From Tillandsia leiboldiana (Eukaryota > Streptophyta > Magnoliopsida > Poales > Bromeliaceae), in contig CM055075.1 in the NCBI GenBank assembly GCA_029204045.2, positions 20,084,491 to 20,148,490 on the forward strand: a DNA stretch of 64,000 bases. Direction: 5' to 3'. Under the pieces are notes generated by a model. That model was not told where the DNA came from. It ran no database searches and was given only the letters and a program-made list of their open reading frames with translations. A program made the translations under genes and the position numbers. Positions 47,801-59,730 of this stretch are shown here, piece by piece (the stretch's first letter is position 1; every line of letters begins with the position of its first letter).

Positions 47801-49677
47801 TGATAGACCCTGAGTTGTCATCTGGTATTGTTGTAGGGCCCAGTCGTCAGGAGCCAGCTGTGATCCGTCTTGTGGTTATCGCGACCGTCTACCTTCTGGT
47901 GGAGTCGTTGTTCCTTCCTATATACAGGTGGGTTATCTTCGGTCCGCGTTTTATCAGGTCGGCCCTATTGGGTGCCGTGGTAGGTTGGACCCCTGTTCTT
48001 GGAACTCTGAACCTATGCTTTAGCCGTACTATATGCTTTCATTCCAGCATTTAGTCATTTCAGCTATATTGCCTGATTATACATATGAGCCTTTCGTTAT
48101 ACTCTATTCTTCACTGCATGTTTAGAATAGGAGTTCTAGTCTCAGTACTTATGATTTGCATCAGTATCGATATCCTAATAGGGATTTTCCTCGGCTTCCT
48201 GCCGTCTTTTTGGTCAGTGTACCATGGTTATATCCTAGTGGGGATTTTCCTCGGCTTCTCGCCGTCTGTCCGGTCTACCGACCGTGGACTGAGATTTAGC
48301 AGTATGATTACTATTGAGTTTATACCTGTTCTTATTACTTGCTTATCTACCAGCAGTTGCTTGATTACCTTACTGAGACATATCATGCTTATATTCCAGC
48401 AGTTGCTTGTTTACCATATTGAGATATATCATGCTTATATTTCAGCAGTTGCTTGTCATATCGTGCTTACATTCCAGCAGTTACTTGTGTATCATGCGGA
48501 GTTATATTATGATTCCTTCAGCAGTTGTTATGCATTTCCTGGACACATGCCATGCTTGATTGGTCACTAGCATAGTCTATACCTGTCTCTATTCTTCACT
48601 GCATGATTAGAATAGGAGATACTATTTCAGCATGTGGCATGTTATACTAGTATCCCAGTGGGGATTTTCCTCGGCTTCTTGCCGTCTATGTGGTCAGTGG
48701 ACCATGGTTTGAGCATCAGCATTATGATCGCCGTCGAGCCAAGCTTTTCGTCAGGCACACCGACGGTTTGGCCACCGTGTGGGTGTTCTTTACCGGTAGA
48801 GAGGTCTGATCGACCCGTGAGCCTAGTGGGGTTATGATAGCTTGATTGGGTGTCCAAAAGTGGTTGTTGCCTGAGGCCCCAGTGACCAAAAGTGGTTGTT
48901 GCCTGAGGTCATATGCTCCATGGCAAATTTAGCCTGAGGCCCTTGTGGCCAAAAGTGGCAGTGATTGGGTATATTTGTGACGATTACTTTTGATGCATTA
49001 TCCTTGTTTATCATTTACTGCTTGCCAGATTATCAGTGATAGCATGATTGTTTCCTGTTTATCAGTACAGTATATTCATTCCTGCTTGTCAGTTATAGCA
49101 TGATCATTCCTTCCTAATTGTAGTCTTATCAGTGATAGCATGATCAGCTCTATATATGACTACACTGCTCAGTTGATTAATCCATGATTGATGATACTCT
49201 GCTGAGATTATATACCTGTTTTCTATCTTCAGTATATCCTACTTTTGCTATCCGCTTATTATTGTACCCAGTAGGTACGGCTTGCTATTTCCCGGCCCGT
49301 CGTGCCCACTGGGATACACTCCGGTGTGTCTCACACCCTCGGGTGACTGTTTTTCAGGTCAAGCGGGTGCTGGGATGTCGGGACGAGTTGGTGAGGTTCC
49401 GAGTTAGCTTCTACCCCTGGACAGCCGTTATCTTTGTATTAGCAATTGTCAAAGAGGAAAATTGTAATGTAATTGTAATGTTAGTAGTACGTAGTTTAGA
49501 CTACTCTGATGTTGTTGTGAAAGCTAGTCGTGCATATATAGAAAAGGCTCAATTCCATAGGGGATTGGGACTCTTCTATATATGTGGCGGTCTGTCATTG
49601 CCCTGGCTTGGTTTTGAAACTCTGATATAAAAAAAAAAAAAAATTTTAGACCCACTTTTGAATCTCGGGGCGTGACA
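44849..49677 (+). repeat. Right LTR of the non-autonomous element (4829 bp)
   Basis: Nearly identical to 39184-44014 (see the element entry). Hairpin at 49533-49584. Ends TGACA at 49677. Confidence 0.95.
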
Positions 49678-49682
49678 GAACA
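49678..49682. repeat. Target-site duplication of the non-autonomous element, right copy (GAACA)
   Basis: Matches 39179-39183. Confidence 0.95.
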
Positions 49683-49727
49683 GGACAAAACAGTGAAAAA
49701 TTTTGAGTTTTGATCAAAGAGACTTAC

Positions 49728-50888
49728 TTGAAATCCAAAGAACTTGAGTTTGGAGGGTTTCAAATCGGTTGTAGTTTAGAGAGAGAAACTCTAGAAACTT
49801 AGAAACAAAAGCTTGAGGTAAAAAAAAAATCAAATACCCTTTCGTTTCATATAAACCCTAGCCGCGGTCCAGATCGGCTCAAGAATCCAGTCCGGAACGG
49901 CTACCCGCAGATAATATCTGCGTTCGGGATCCGGAACAGAATTTTCAGTCTGGATCGGCTTCAACCTTTTCTTCAGAAAAATTCACAAAAATTTCAGAAA
50001 TTCCAGAAAAAGTATGTAAGCATTTTTGTATGTCAACTTTAAACAAAAGTCATCGTTTCATATCAAAAGAAATAGATTATGCTAAATCTATCAATAATAT
50101 CCAAGTAATGAAACGAAAATTTATAAAAATTAAATCTTTTAAAGTTGAATAAGTTCAAATCATCAATCACGATCTAATGAGTAATGAGTTTATCAAATCA
50201 TCAATTTGGTAAAAAAAATGAAGCAAAAAGATCGATAGATGTTTGAAATCCCAAATAAGTTAGATAATATATCTAGTCAATTTATTGTAAGGAGTGGCTC
50301 TTTGAGCATCTTTCGATAAAAATACCCACCTTATACCAACCTTGGAATTCGACAGAGTCAAGTAATCCAAAAAGCATTTTATTTAATCAACAAGAAAAAC
50401 CATGCTTGGTATACATGTGGTAGCTGCACACAGTACTCGGACGACCGAGGTGGTAGCTCTTTCCTCCATGTGGTGGTAGTTTTCACACTCCTCATTGGGA
50501 TGTAACTCTTTCCACATCTTTTGAGCATAAATATTTTAACAAACTCCCCCTCAATTGGCTATCAATTATTTAAGATATGAAGTATTCAACCAAAAATTGA
50601 TCTCGTGTTCATACTTAACTCAATTTTCAAATATGATAAAAACTATACCAAGAGATCATTTGAGAAAGAAATTGACTTCGATCAATTAAAGATGAACTAA
50701 TTGATATAAATGATCATTGCATCAAATGAATTATCATGATATCCAAATCATAATAAATTTCTCAAAAATATGAAAGAATGCAAGTAAAGTCAATTATACT
50801 AATGCTCAATTAATATTCTATGTAAAAGCATAGATAAGGAACAAAAATACAAAACAAAACCTAACCTAAGCAATGGTTTCAAAAAGTG
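49728..50888 (-). other. Copia B leader exon, promoter-like block and region after pol
   Basis: On the minus strand from 50888 downwards: region after pol, internal polypurine tract (50544-50553), AT-rich stretch, TCCGGA-type palindromes with 'cccgaacgcag' (49860-49960), a TATA-like string (49849-49857) and a leader ending at the donor site at 49727. It aligns throughout with 29914-31066 of copia A. Confidence 0.6.
50544..50553 (-). other. Internal polypurine tract of copia B
   Basis: The minus strand reads 'tgagggggag', identical to 30251-30260 in copia A. Confidence 0.55.
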
Positions 50889-53731
50889 TTATTTCAAAGA
50901 AAGCATTCCAATTGCTTTACGCAAGTGAATAAAACGTTTTTGATCCAAAGGTTTTGTTAAAATGTCAGCTAATTGATCTTCAGTTGAAATATATGAAATT
51001 TGAGAATACTTGATTCAACTAGCTCTCTTAGAAAATGATATCTAAGTTCAATGTGTTTTGTTCTTGAGTGCAACATAGGATTTTTAGAAATATTTATAGC
51101 ACTAGTGTTGTCACAAAGAATAGTTACCGAAGTCGCAGGAATTCGGAAGTCGCTCAAAACGCTTTTCATCCAAATCAATTGTGTCGAACAACTTCCTGCT
51201 GAAATATATTCCGCTTCGGCAGTCGAGAGTGCAATGCAGTTTTGCGTTTTACTATGCCATGCAACAAGACAATGGCCAAGATAAAAACATGCACCACTCG
51301 TACTCTTCCGATCATCCACTGATCCTGCCCAATCGGCATCTGAATATCATATTATGTCAAGAGTTGTGCCCATAAGATACCAAATTCCAAAATTTAGTGT
51401 ACCTTTGACGTACCGGATGATCCTTTTCACTGCTTTCAGGTGAACCTCCTTTGGTGCTGATTGATATCTCACGCAGATCCCAACACTAAAGGATATATCC
51501 GGGCGACTAGCCGTGAGATCAAGTAGACTTCCAATCATGCTGTGATAAAGCTTCTCGTCTACACTTTCACTTAGAGATTCACTTCCTAATCCCTTGTTGC
51601 TAGTTCCCATTGGAGTCGGAAAGTCTTTAGAGTTTTCTAATCCGAACTTTTTGACCAACTCCTTTGCATACTTGGATTGACATAGATGAATGCCTTCTTC
51701 ACTTTGTTTGACTTGTAATCCAAGAAAATATGTTAGCTCGCCCATCATGGACATCTCAAATTCGCTTTTCATGGTTTCAGCGAATTTTGAAGCATCGTTA
51801 TTCCTTGTTGCTCCAAATATAATGTCATCGACATAGATTTGTGCCACAATAAAGTTTTCCTGAAAATGCTTCACAAAGAGTGTCCTATCCGCTCCCCCTC
51901 GAGTGTAGCCCTTTTCAAAAAGGTGCTTTGTCAACCTTTCGTACCATGCTCGCGACGCTTGTTTTAGACCGTAAAGAGCATTTTTCAATCGAAAAACATG
52001 GTTAGGTAGTTTATGGTCAATGAAACCTTTCGGTTGAGCCACATAAACTTCCTCATTTAGAAAACCATTTAAAAAGGCGCTCTTAACATCCATTTGAAAA
52101 AGTTTAATTTTAAAATGACAAGCAATGGCGAAAAAGATGCGGATTGACTCGAGACGAGCTACCAGGGCGAACGTCTCATCAAAGTCGATACCTTCAATTT
52201 GTGAATAGCCCTGAGCAACTAGGCGTGCTTTGTTCCTAATGATGGTACCATCCTCGTTTTTCTTGTTCTTGAAAATCCACTTAGTACCTATTATGTTGTG
52301 TTGCTTTGGAGGCTTCGTTAGTTCCCAGACTTTGTTTCTTTCGAACTGATGGAGCTCTTCTTGCATTGCTTCAATCCAATAATCATCCTTAAGAGCTTCA
52401 TCAACATTCTTTGGTTCCAACATGGAGACATAACATGCGACTCCACAAACTAACTGTCTCCGAGTCCTGACTCCTTCTTGTGGGTCTCCAATAATATTTG
52501 ATTCTGGATGATCCTTGGAGATACGTAACGTTTGAGGTAACGGAGTGCTCAGAGATATGTGTGATGATTCCTGCATATCAGATAAACTAGGAGAACCATG
52601 AGATGCATCAACATTATCGGAAGAATTATCATGAGAAGATGCATTTACAGGAGTATCATCATCAAGAGACATATCAGGGGTAGATTTATCAGATGCAAAA
52701 TGAAAAGCTTCATCTACTTTAACAATAAAAGATTCTACCATCGTTTTAGATTCGAGGTTAAAAACCCGATATACTCTACTGTTTGTAGAATAACCCATGA
52801 AAATCCCTTCGTCACTTCGAGAGTCAAATTTTCTAAGATTTTTGCGATCACGTAAAATATAACAGCGACTCCCAAAGATACGAAAATATTTGATATTCGG
52901 TTTTCTACAAAACCATAGCTCATATGGTGTATTTAAAGTACCCGGGCGCAAATAAACTCGATTAATTACATAGACCACGGTGTTAACTGCTTCAACCCAA
53001 AAATGTAACGGGAGTTTCCGGCTATGAAGCATAACACGCGCCATCTCTTGTACTACCCTGTTTTTGCGCTCGACTACACCATTCTGTTGAGGTATATAGG
53101 GTGCCGAGAATTCATGTTTTATGCCATTGGAAGTGCAAAAATCAATGAATTTAGAATTGATGAATTCTCCACCTCTATCACTCCAAACACGAACGATCTT
53201 TTCATTTCTCTCAATCATAACACGATGACATATCTCATGAAAAGAATCGAAAGTATCCGCTTTCTCTTTTAAAAAAGTTACCCATGAATATCTAGAGAAA
53301 TCATCAACCAAAAGAAAAATATACCATTTACCTCCCAAACTTGGTTGACGAGTCGGCTCCATTAAGTCCATGTTCAGTAATTCTAATGGCCGTTTGGTTC
53401 CCACGTGGTTCAAGTTCTTGTGCGCGGCCCTTGATTGTTTTCCCTTTTGACAACTTCCACACATAATGTTTTCTTTAAAAGAAAGTTTAGGAACCCCCTT
53501 AACCACGTCTTTATTAGAAATCCTTACTAGTTCCTTAAAATTAATGTGACCTAGTCTTTCATGCCAAAGAGTTTCATTATCAAGAGACACTAGGCTACAA
53601 TGTTTAGAAATTTTATTTGGAACTACATAGCAATCATTTTCAGACCTAACCCCTTTCAAAAAGAATAAATGGTCCTTATCAGTTACAGGACATTCAATCG
53701 CAGAAAAGTTAAAGACAAGGAAAGAATTCAC
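50889..53731 (-). pseudogene. Copia B integrase, reverse transcriptase and RNase H
   Basis: One frame from 53731 to a stop at 51347 gives the pre-integrase motif (HERLGHINF, CGSC), the integrase core with D, D and E in MDLMEP, WSDRGGEF and NGVVERK, then RT (YVDD at 51824-51835). TGA at 51347-51349 interrupts RNase H at the Gly before YSDADW. The same frame resumes to about 50990, where a one-base deletion shifts it; the original TAA is recognisable at 50889-50891. Integrase and RT look better preserved than in copia A. Confidence 0.93.
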
Positions 53732-55736
53732 CTTTGCGTACCCAAACCTTTTGAGTTTTGGAGTGCGTTGGCAATGATTGTGAAGTTATTCTCCTTGGTG
53801 AAAGCGTCTTGTTTGATTGATCGCTTTTCATTGATGACGTCGTCTTGTGGGGTGAACTACCAATGTTCTTTTCTTTTGAAAAATTCTCCTTTGATTTCCG
53901 GGGAATGAACTTGTTGGTAGTTATTGCAAGAGGTGCTCGATTTGATCGTTTCGCTCCAATCTTGCAATTTCTTCTTACGTGCCCTGCAAAACCACAACGA
54001 AAACATACCTTTGTACTTGTTGAACCCGAAGTAGGTGAGGTAGGCTTGTTGTCGTTGTATGCAGTGAATTTCGTCGGAGGAGGAGACGTCGACTGGGGCA
54101 CAAAAACTGTTCCACTCGAACTAGGGCTGTCTCCAGTTCGATTGTATCCAAGGCCCATTCGGTTTGTTTGACCAAGACCAAGCAATTTATCCAACTTGCT
54201 CCTTCCTGAAGAAAATCACTTCAAATCATCCTTAAGTTGGAAAATGGTCTTCGTCATCTCCATCTTTTCTTGTCGAGCCTCGGAGTAGAGCTTCAAGAAG
54301 TAGTTAGCTTTATCCACCAGTTTGATGTGTTCCTTCTCGAAATGCTCATTTTTCTCTTGAAGGGAAACATTTACTTTGATCAAATTGTCCCTTTCCACTT
54401 CAAGAGCGTTTGAGAAAGAAGTTGCCCTTTTTGCTTCTTCTTCAAGATCCTGCAATCTTCTTCTCAAACCCTTGTTTTGCTTTGCCAATTTCTTTGAATC
54501 CTTTAGTAGTTTATGGTAGGCAAAAGCAAAGTCTTCACCTTCGGAATTACTCGGTTCATTGTCCGTCGCATTCGTTTCAACTTGGGAGGAGTTGGACAAT
54601 GAACCGGATGTACTTGCCATAAAGCACACGTAAGGTGAAGTTGTGGACGCGTGGAATGCCGTTGCGTTGTTATCCTCATCACTGGAAGATGACTCATTGG
54701 AAGTTGAGGTGTCATCCCAAGTGACGGCTTGCATTGCCTTCTTCTTTGCCGGATTCTTGTTGGGACACTCCGTTGAGATGTGACCGTAGCCTCGGCACTT
54801 GAAGCATTGGATTTGTCCCTCCGAGTTTTTCTTGTCCTTTGAAAAACTCCCTTGCTTTCTTGACTTAAAGCTTGAAGTTCCTTTGCCTTTCTTCGACTTT
54901 ACGAAGGATGAGGTTTTACTTGAATTACCCCTTTGAAAGTTCCGGCGAAATTTCCTCATCAAGAGTGCAAGTTGCTTCTCGAAATCCTCCATTGATAGAT
55001 TCTCATCATCGTCTGAGGAGGATGAATCCGCGTCTTCTTCTTTTGTTGATTTCAATGCAAAACCTGAAAACTTAGAAGAGGAAGGCTTTCCAGAAGAATT
55101 GTTAGTAGGAAAAGTCATTTTATAAGTTTGAAGTGCACCAACTAATTCTTCTACACGGATTTCGTCCGGGTGTTTAACTGTTTCAATGGCCGTAACCTTG
55201 GAACGAAATCTTTCAGGAAGAGCCCTTAAAATCTTTCTTACAACTTTAGATTCTGGAATTTTCTCTCCCAAGTTGGCACATGTATTTACGATATCTTGAA
55301 ATCGTGTAAAATAATCTGTGAAAGATTCATTTTCTGCCATAAAAATTGAGTCAAATTTGCTCGTAAGCATTTATAATTTTTGAATCTTCACAAGGCTTGT
55401 TCCCTCATGTGTAACTTGTAGAACATCCCAGATTTCTTTCGCAGTCTCACATGCCGAGACGCGAGAGAATTCAGTTTGCGACAAAGCATTAAATAAGACG
55501 TTAATTCCCTTGCCGTTGTAAGAAGATGTATCAATTTCTTCCTTGGTCCATTTCGACCTAGGTTTGATGGTGCGAACATCAGCAATAAATTCAGTAGGAT
55601 TTGACCATCCAAACTCGATTGATTGCCATACCCGTTCATCGATGGAAATTAAAAACGCTCTCATCCGTACTTTCCAGTAGGCATAGTTTGTTCCATCGAA
55701 GAACGGTGGTCTGTTGATGTTTCCTCCTTCAACCAT
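53709..55736 (-). pseudogene. Copia B gag with the protease deleted
   Basis: Starts at the ATG at 55736 (MVEGGNINRPPFFDGTNYAY). Stops are TAA at 55371-55373 (from CAA) and TGA at 54216-54218 (from CGA); otherwise the frame is open to 53709. Zinc knuckles are CFKCRGYGHISTEC (54765-54806) and CFRCGFAGHVRRNC (53964-54005), with a coiled-coil region between them. After FFPCL (about 53715) the sequence jumps to NFSAIECPVTD: about 270 bases present in copia A (about 26825-27097), including the LDSGC protease site, are missing and the frame changes. Confidence 0.93.
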
Positions 55737-55755
55737 TGTTTACAACCCTATTCCC

Positions 55756-55767
55756 GCTCCGATACCA
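55756..55767 (-). other. Primer binding site of copia B
   Basis: The minus strand reads TGGTATCGGAGC, one mismatch from the tRNA-iMet primer site, two bases after the LTR end. Confidence 0.85.
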
Positions 55768-55769
55768 CT

Positions 55770-57074
55770 TGTGGGTTATGTTATATATGGATCTAAATAG
55801 GAGAAAAAACACCTAGAGGGGGGTGAATAGGTGTAAATAATAAACACTCAAAAATCTTTGCATAACAAAAACCCAATGCGGAAAATTAAATAACACGCGG
55901 AGATTTTACATGGAAAACTCCAAAACAAGGAGTAAAAAACCACGGGACCGATCACACGGTGAAATCAACTAAGATTAAACACGTACAAAGGTGATATACC
56001 GTACTCACACACGACTCAACCTTTTTCCATACGCTCCGAGTTGATCTTCTCCGCTCGCTCCGCAACGCGCCTCGAATCCACGATTTGCGTCCAACGCCGA
56101 ATCCACGGAGTCCAACGTCGAGTCCACGACGTCTGATCGAATCCACGGTCTCCACCAAGTAGTACGTCTCGATCACACGAACGTACCTCGCTCCGAATCC
56201 ACGAGAGCGGTAGCACCTTGAATCCACAAGGCCACGCGAATCCACGCGCCGATTTTTGGGAAAATCGTTGTTTTGTTGGTGGTGAAAATCCGCCGAATAT
56301 TTAGATCAAAGATAGATCGGAAATACCATCTAAGTATTCATTAATTTGATTCTACTCAAAATCTGAGTTTGAAAACCTAGAATCAAATTAATCAATATAG
56401 ATCAAGAAACATAGAATAAATCTAGTTATTTCCTTTCTTCACTATATGTGGATTTTTATAAGTTTTTCTCCGTTAATTTTTCTCGTTCATTTACGAAATA
56501 AAAAACTTATTGCGGATTACCCTAAAAGATAAAATCAGGGTTTACTTATAGGTTAGAAACCATTGGAAGAGGATAAGAATCAAAAACTGACTGTAACAAA
56601 CTATTTCCCGTACGACGGTCCGGACTGAATTTGGCTTGATCCGGACCTTCGTTGTTTTTCAGAGAATTCCTGAAAAGACAGTGTTCGGGGTCCGGACTGA
56701 AATAACCACGGTCCGGACTGTTCATGCGGTTTCTGCAGAATCCACGTTCGGGGTCCAGACTGAACCAAGGGTGTTTCAGACTGGATTTTCGCATGAACCT
56801 ACCTACGTTCGGGGTCCGGACTGGAATACTCTGATCCGGATCCTGAACATATAACAGTCCAGTTTCTTGATTTTTATGCAATTAAAAACCCATCCAAGTG
56901 TTTCTACATTATAAGAAGTATTCGGATCACCAAGTTTATTTAGTTAAACATATCTGACCCTTTTGAATTCTTCTTTCTTGAGATTGAGGTATATGATCCA
57001 AACATCTTCATCTTCATCTTCAATCTTCAAGACTTAACCACTTCACGAAATACGCCAAAACAAATTCCTTAACA
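55770..57074 (-). repeat. 5' LTR of copia B (1305 bp)
   Basis: On the minus strand it runs from TGTTAAGGAA (57074) to CCCACA (55770), with GTCCGGAC palindromes at 56615-56825 and the GTGGATTCG repeat block at about 56075-56250. Confidence 0.95.
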
Positions 57075-57122
57075 TTGTGGTGGATCAGACCGCTGGTGTA
57101 CGCAAAATGCACAAAACACGCT
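57075..57122 (-). mobile_element. Host gypsy LTR, third segment, with copia B target duplication
   Basis: TTGTG (57075-57079) is the right target duplication. The remaining bases match 204-246 exactly and align with the LTR family. The match ends at ACGCT (57118-57122), as it does at 242-246. Confidence 0.7.
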
Positions 57123-58165
57123 TGTTGGCGTAAAAAAAAAATTTATAATAAAAAAAAATAGGGGGAAAGATTATGGTAGACCCGTAATATTGATTTGTCT
57201 ATATATTTCTAATAAGCCCCATATAAGCCCAAATTTTTTAAGATATTAATAATTTGGGTCCAACAAATTTTACTGCAAATTCAATCCCTTAATAGGCTAT
57301 TTGTAAACACAAGCTTAGGCCATTTGTGAACACAAGCTTATGGTCTCATCAAAGCTCCGTCGATTTTTTTTAGTCTACCGAATCAGTCGGATCCTATTTT
57401 TTTCTGCCCAGCGGGCCATACATTATAGTCAACTTCTTATTTAAATATTCAATTTCAAAAATTACGCCCAATTTGAATTTTGAATTTTGAATTTTCAACC
57501 AAATTTTAAAACATCTCTCAACAGGCTTATCCAAACTTATATTTCAATTTAAATTTTGAATCCAACAGAAATTCCTCATGCGTCAATTATCTCAAACGCA
57601 CTTATCCAAATCTTAAACCACATTTTAAAATATCTCTCAATTGACTTACCCAAACTTGCCTATATCCTGTTTTGAACATATCCTTTCAATTTTTAAATTT
57701 AATTTTGAAATTTGAAATTTAAAATTTGAAATTTGAATATAATAATTTCCTCAATGTATTCAAATTTGAACCTCGTATTTTCCTCAACAAACCCACATTC
57801 CCACGCACGTCGTTCCTCAACAAACCCGCATTTTCTCGCCAACCCCTTAACAAATCCCAACAAACCCCACGCGATATTTCTCTGCCACTCCCCACTATAA
57901 ATAGAGGAAATAAAAAGAATAAAAGGGAGATTTTTCTTTTGCCTTGTCTGAAACATCCTCCCATATTCCACCACAAAAAATAACCTCCTTCCAGATTCCA
58001 CAACATATCCCTCATCGCCACATCAAAATAAAAAGAAATAGCACAACCTACTTCCTCAACCCCTTCGATCGACTTCCTCAACCCCTCCGAGCGACTTCCT
58101 CAGCAACTCCGATCGACTTCCTCGGCCATCTTTTCAGACGTATTTCTCAGGTAAAAAAAAAAAAA
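57123..58165 (+). mobile_element. Probable plus-strand LTR start with promoter
   Basis: Begins TGTTGGCGTAAAA straight after ACGCT. It is AT-rich with repeated 'aatttgaatttt' strings. TATAAATAG at about 57896-57904 follows a C-rich stretch, and a leader with three near-repeats of 'cgatcgacttcctc' (about 58065-58125) follows in turn. I found no matching end or second LTR in the window, so the call rests on the TG start, the TATA position and the abrupt junction. Confidence 0.35.
57896..57904 (+). promoter_or_regulatory. TATA box in the 57.1-kb segment
   Basis: 'actataaatagagg' is a good plant TATA context. It lies about 775 bases from the TG start. Confidence 0.5.
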
Positions 58166-58175
58166 AGAAAAAAAG

Positions 58176-58820
58176 AAATTTAATAAAGCCGGTTCGGGTC
58201 CTCTTCGGACCCCCTAACTTTAGGCTCAAAAGAAAAAAAAGGTAAAGCCTGTTCAGGTCCTCTTCGGACGCCCTAACTTTAGGCTCAAAAGAAAAAAAGG
58301 AAATTTAATAAAGTCAGTTCGGGACCTCTTCGGACGCCCCAACTTTAGGCTCAAAAGAAAAAGGAAATTTAATAAAGCCGGTTCTGGACCTCTTCGGACG
58401 CCCTAACTTTAGGCTCAAAAAAAAAAAGAAAATTTAATAAAGCCGGTTCGGGTCCTCTTCGGACGCCCTAACTTTAGGCTCATTCATAAAAAAAAAAAAA
58501 AAAAAAAAAGAAAATTTAATAAAGCCGGTTCGGGTCCTTTTTGGATGCCCTAACTTTAGGCTCAAAAGAAAAAAGGAAATTTAATAAAGCCGGTTCGGGA
58601 CCTCTTCGGACGCCCTAACTTTAGGCTCAAAAGAAAAAGGAAATTTAATAAAGCCGGTTCGGGTCCTCTTCGGACGCCCTAACTTTAGGCTCATTCAAAA
58701 AAAAAAAAAAAAAAGGAAATTTAATAAAGCCGGTTCGGGTTTTCTTCGGACGCCCTAACTTTAGGCTCATCCCAAAACCGGTTCGGATGATTTCTTCGGA
58801 CATCCGAACTTAGGTTAAGT
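58176..58820 (+). repeat. Minisatellite, about 9-10 copies of a 64-bp unit
   Basis: Unit: 'aaatttaataaagccggttc' + 'gggtcctcttcggacgccct' + 'aactttaggctcaaaag' + a variable A-rich spacer. Copies start near 58176, 58241, 58301, 58364, 58430, 58510, 58577, 58640 and 58715. Lengths vary with the poly-A spacer. Each has a short CTTCGG-centred fold. The last, truncated unit has perfect 9-bp arms GTTCGGATG (58781-58789) and CATCCGAAC (58801-58809). Confidence 0.92.
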
Positions 58821-58824
58821 CAAA

Positions 58825-59270
58825 AAGGGATTTCTTCGGATCCCAAACCAAAATATAAGATAAAAGGGATTGCTTCGCATCCCAAATCAAATTACAAGAT
58901 AAAAGGGATTGAAGCCCAAGATAAGATTAGTGGATTTTCTACGGATCCCAAATCAAATTACAAGATAAAAGGGATTGAACCCCAAGATAAGATTAGGGGA
59001 TTTCTTCGGACCCCACATCAAAAAAAATGAAAGGGACTTCTTCGGATCCTAAATAATTTTAAACAGGGAATTCTTCGGATCCCAAATAATTTCAAAAAAG
59101 GACTTTTTCGGATCCCAAATAATTTCAAAAAGGGAATTTCTTCGGACCTCACATCAAAATAAAATAACGGTATTTCTTCGGATCCCAAGATAAAATAAGG
59201 GATTTTCTTCGAACCCCAAGATAAGATTACGGGATTTTCTTCGTACCCCAAATAAAATAAAATAAAAGGG
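58825..59270 (+). repeat. Degenerate tandem repeat with TTCTTCGGATCC core
   Basis: About 13 units of 30-50 bp centred on 'ttcttcggatccc', usually preceded by 'gggat' so that GGGAT pairs with ATCCC. Variants include 'gggattgcttcgcatccc', where GC and GC add pairs. It looks like a derivative of the preceding minisatellite. Confidence 0.8.
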
Positions 59271-59399
59271 GATATCGAAACAAACACACATTTCTTTGAA
59301 TCCAGAGTCGATTTCAAACAAGATTCAAATAGGTCTAATCAACTTAGAGCCTAAGTCCGATTCAAAAAGGACTAGTAAATGAATTCAATCATTTATTAA

Positions 59400-59580
59400 A
59401 TAAGGCTCACCCCATATGCAGGCCTCAAATTTACCCATATGAAAATAAGGCCCAGTCCACATACGGGCCCCAAATCCAGTCCACATACTGCCCAAAATCC
59501 AGTCCACATACGGGTCCCAAATCCAATCCATATATAACATAGGCCCAGTCCACATACTGCCCCAAATCCAGTCCACTTGC
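59400..59580 (+). repeat. Short tandem repeat with CAGTCCACATAC core
   Basis: Five or six copies of a 25-30-bp unit 'aaatccagtccacatac' followed by 'gggcccc' or 'tgcccc'. Local pairings such as CCC...GGG and CAGT...ACTG enclose the CACATA core. The minus strand gives a repetitive frame (WTGFGA/MWTGP) that I regard as a by-product. Confidence 0.75.
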
Positions 59581-59730
59581 AAATAAAACTCAAAACCTAT
59601 TCGATCCACAAACAAAACTGATAACCCATTTCAACCCGTAGATAAAACCCAAAACACATTCGATCTACAAATAAAATCCAAAACTCAATCCAATCCACAA
59701 ATAAAAAATCAAAACTCATTCAATCCCATC

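Larger units (their letters stand above)
39184..49677 (+). mobile_element. Non-autonomous LARD-like gypsy element with giant LTRs
   Basis: Two LTRs of 4831 and 4829 bp flank only 834 bp of internal DNA. Ends TGTAGTAACC...GGGGCGTGACA and a perfect GAACA duplication. By eye the LTRs differ at four bases (near 39322, 39578, 40797 and 42547 of the left copy) plus a 2-bp change in a GA run, below 0.1%, so insertion was very recent. It has no protein-coding capacity and must have been moved by a related gypsy element. Confidence 0.95.
38846..49727 (-). other. Predicted leader intron of copia B env-like transcript, holding the nested element
   Basis: Donor GTAAGT from 49727 downwards and acceptor CAG at 38846-38848. 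The element at 39184-49677 plus one GAACA lies inside. Without it the intron is 383 bp, against 384 bp in copia A. Confidence 0.55.
35417..57074 (-). mobile_element. Copia element B, SIRE/Maximus-like, with a nested non-autonomous gypsy element
   Basis: Minus-strand element with LTRs 55770-57074 (5') and 35417-36714 (3'). Without the insert at 39184-49677 and one target copy it is about 11.16 kb. It has the same gene order as copia A. Several tens of differences separate its LTRs, so it appears older than A. Its LTR ends CCCACA instead of CCCAACA. It is inactive: stops in gag, a deleted protease, a stop and frameshift in RNase H, and a stop in the env-like ORF. Confidence 0.95.

Noticed and set aside
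59385..59615. Minus-strand frame with repeated WTG/GSMWTG motifs
   Set aside because: The protein repeat simply mirrors the short DNA tandem repeat; no start context or conservation supports it.
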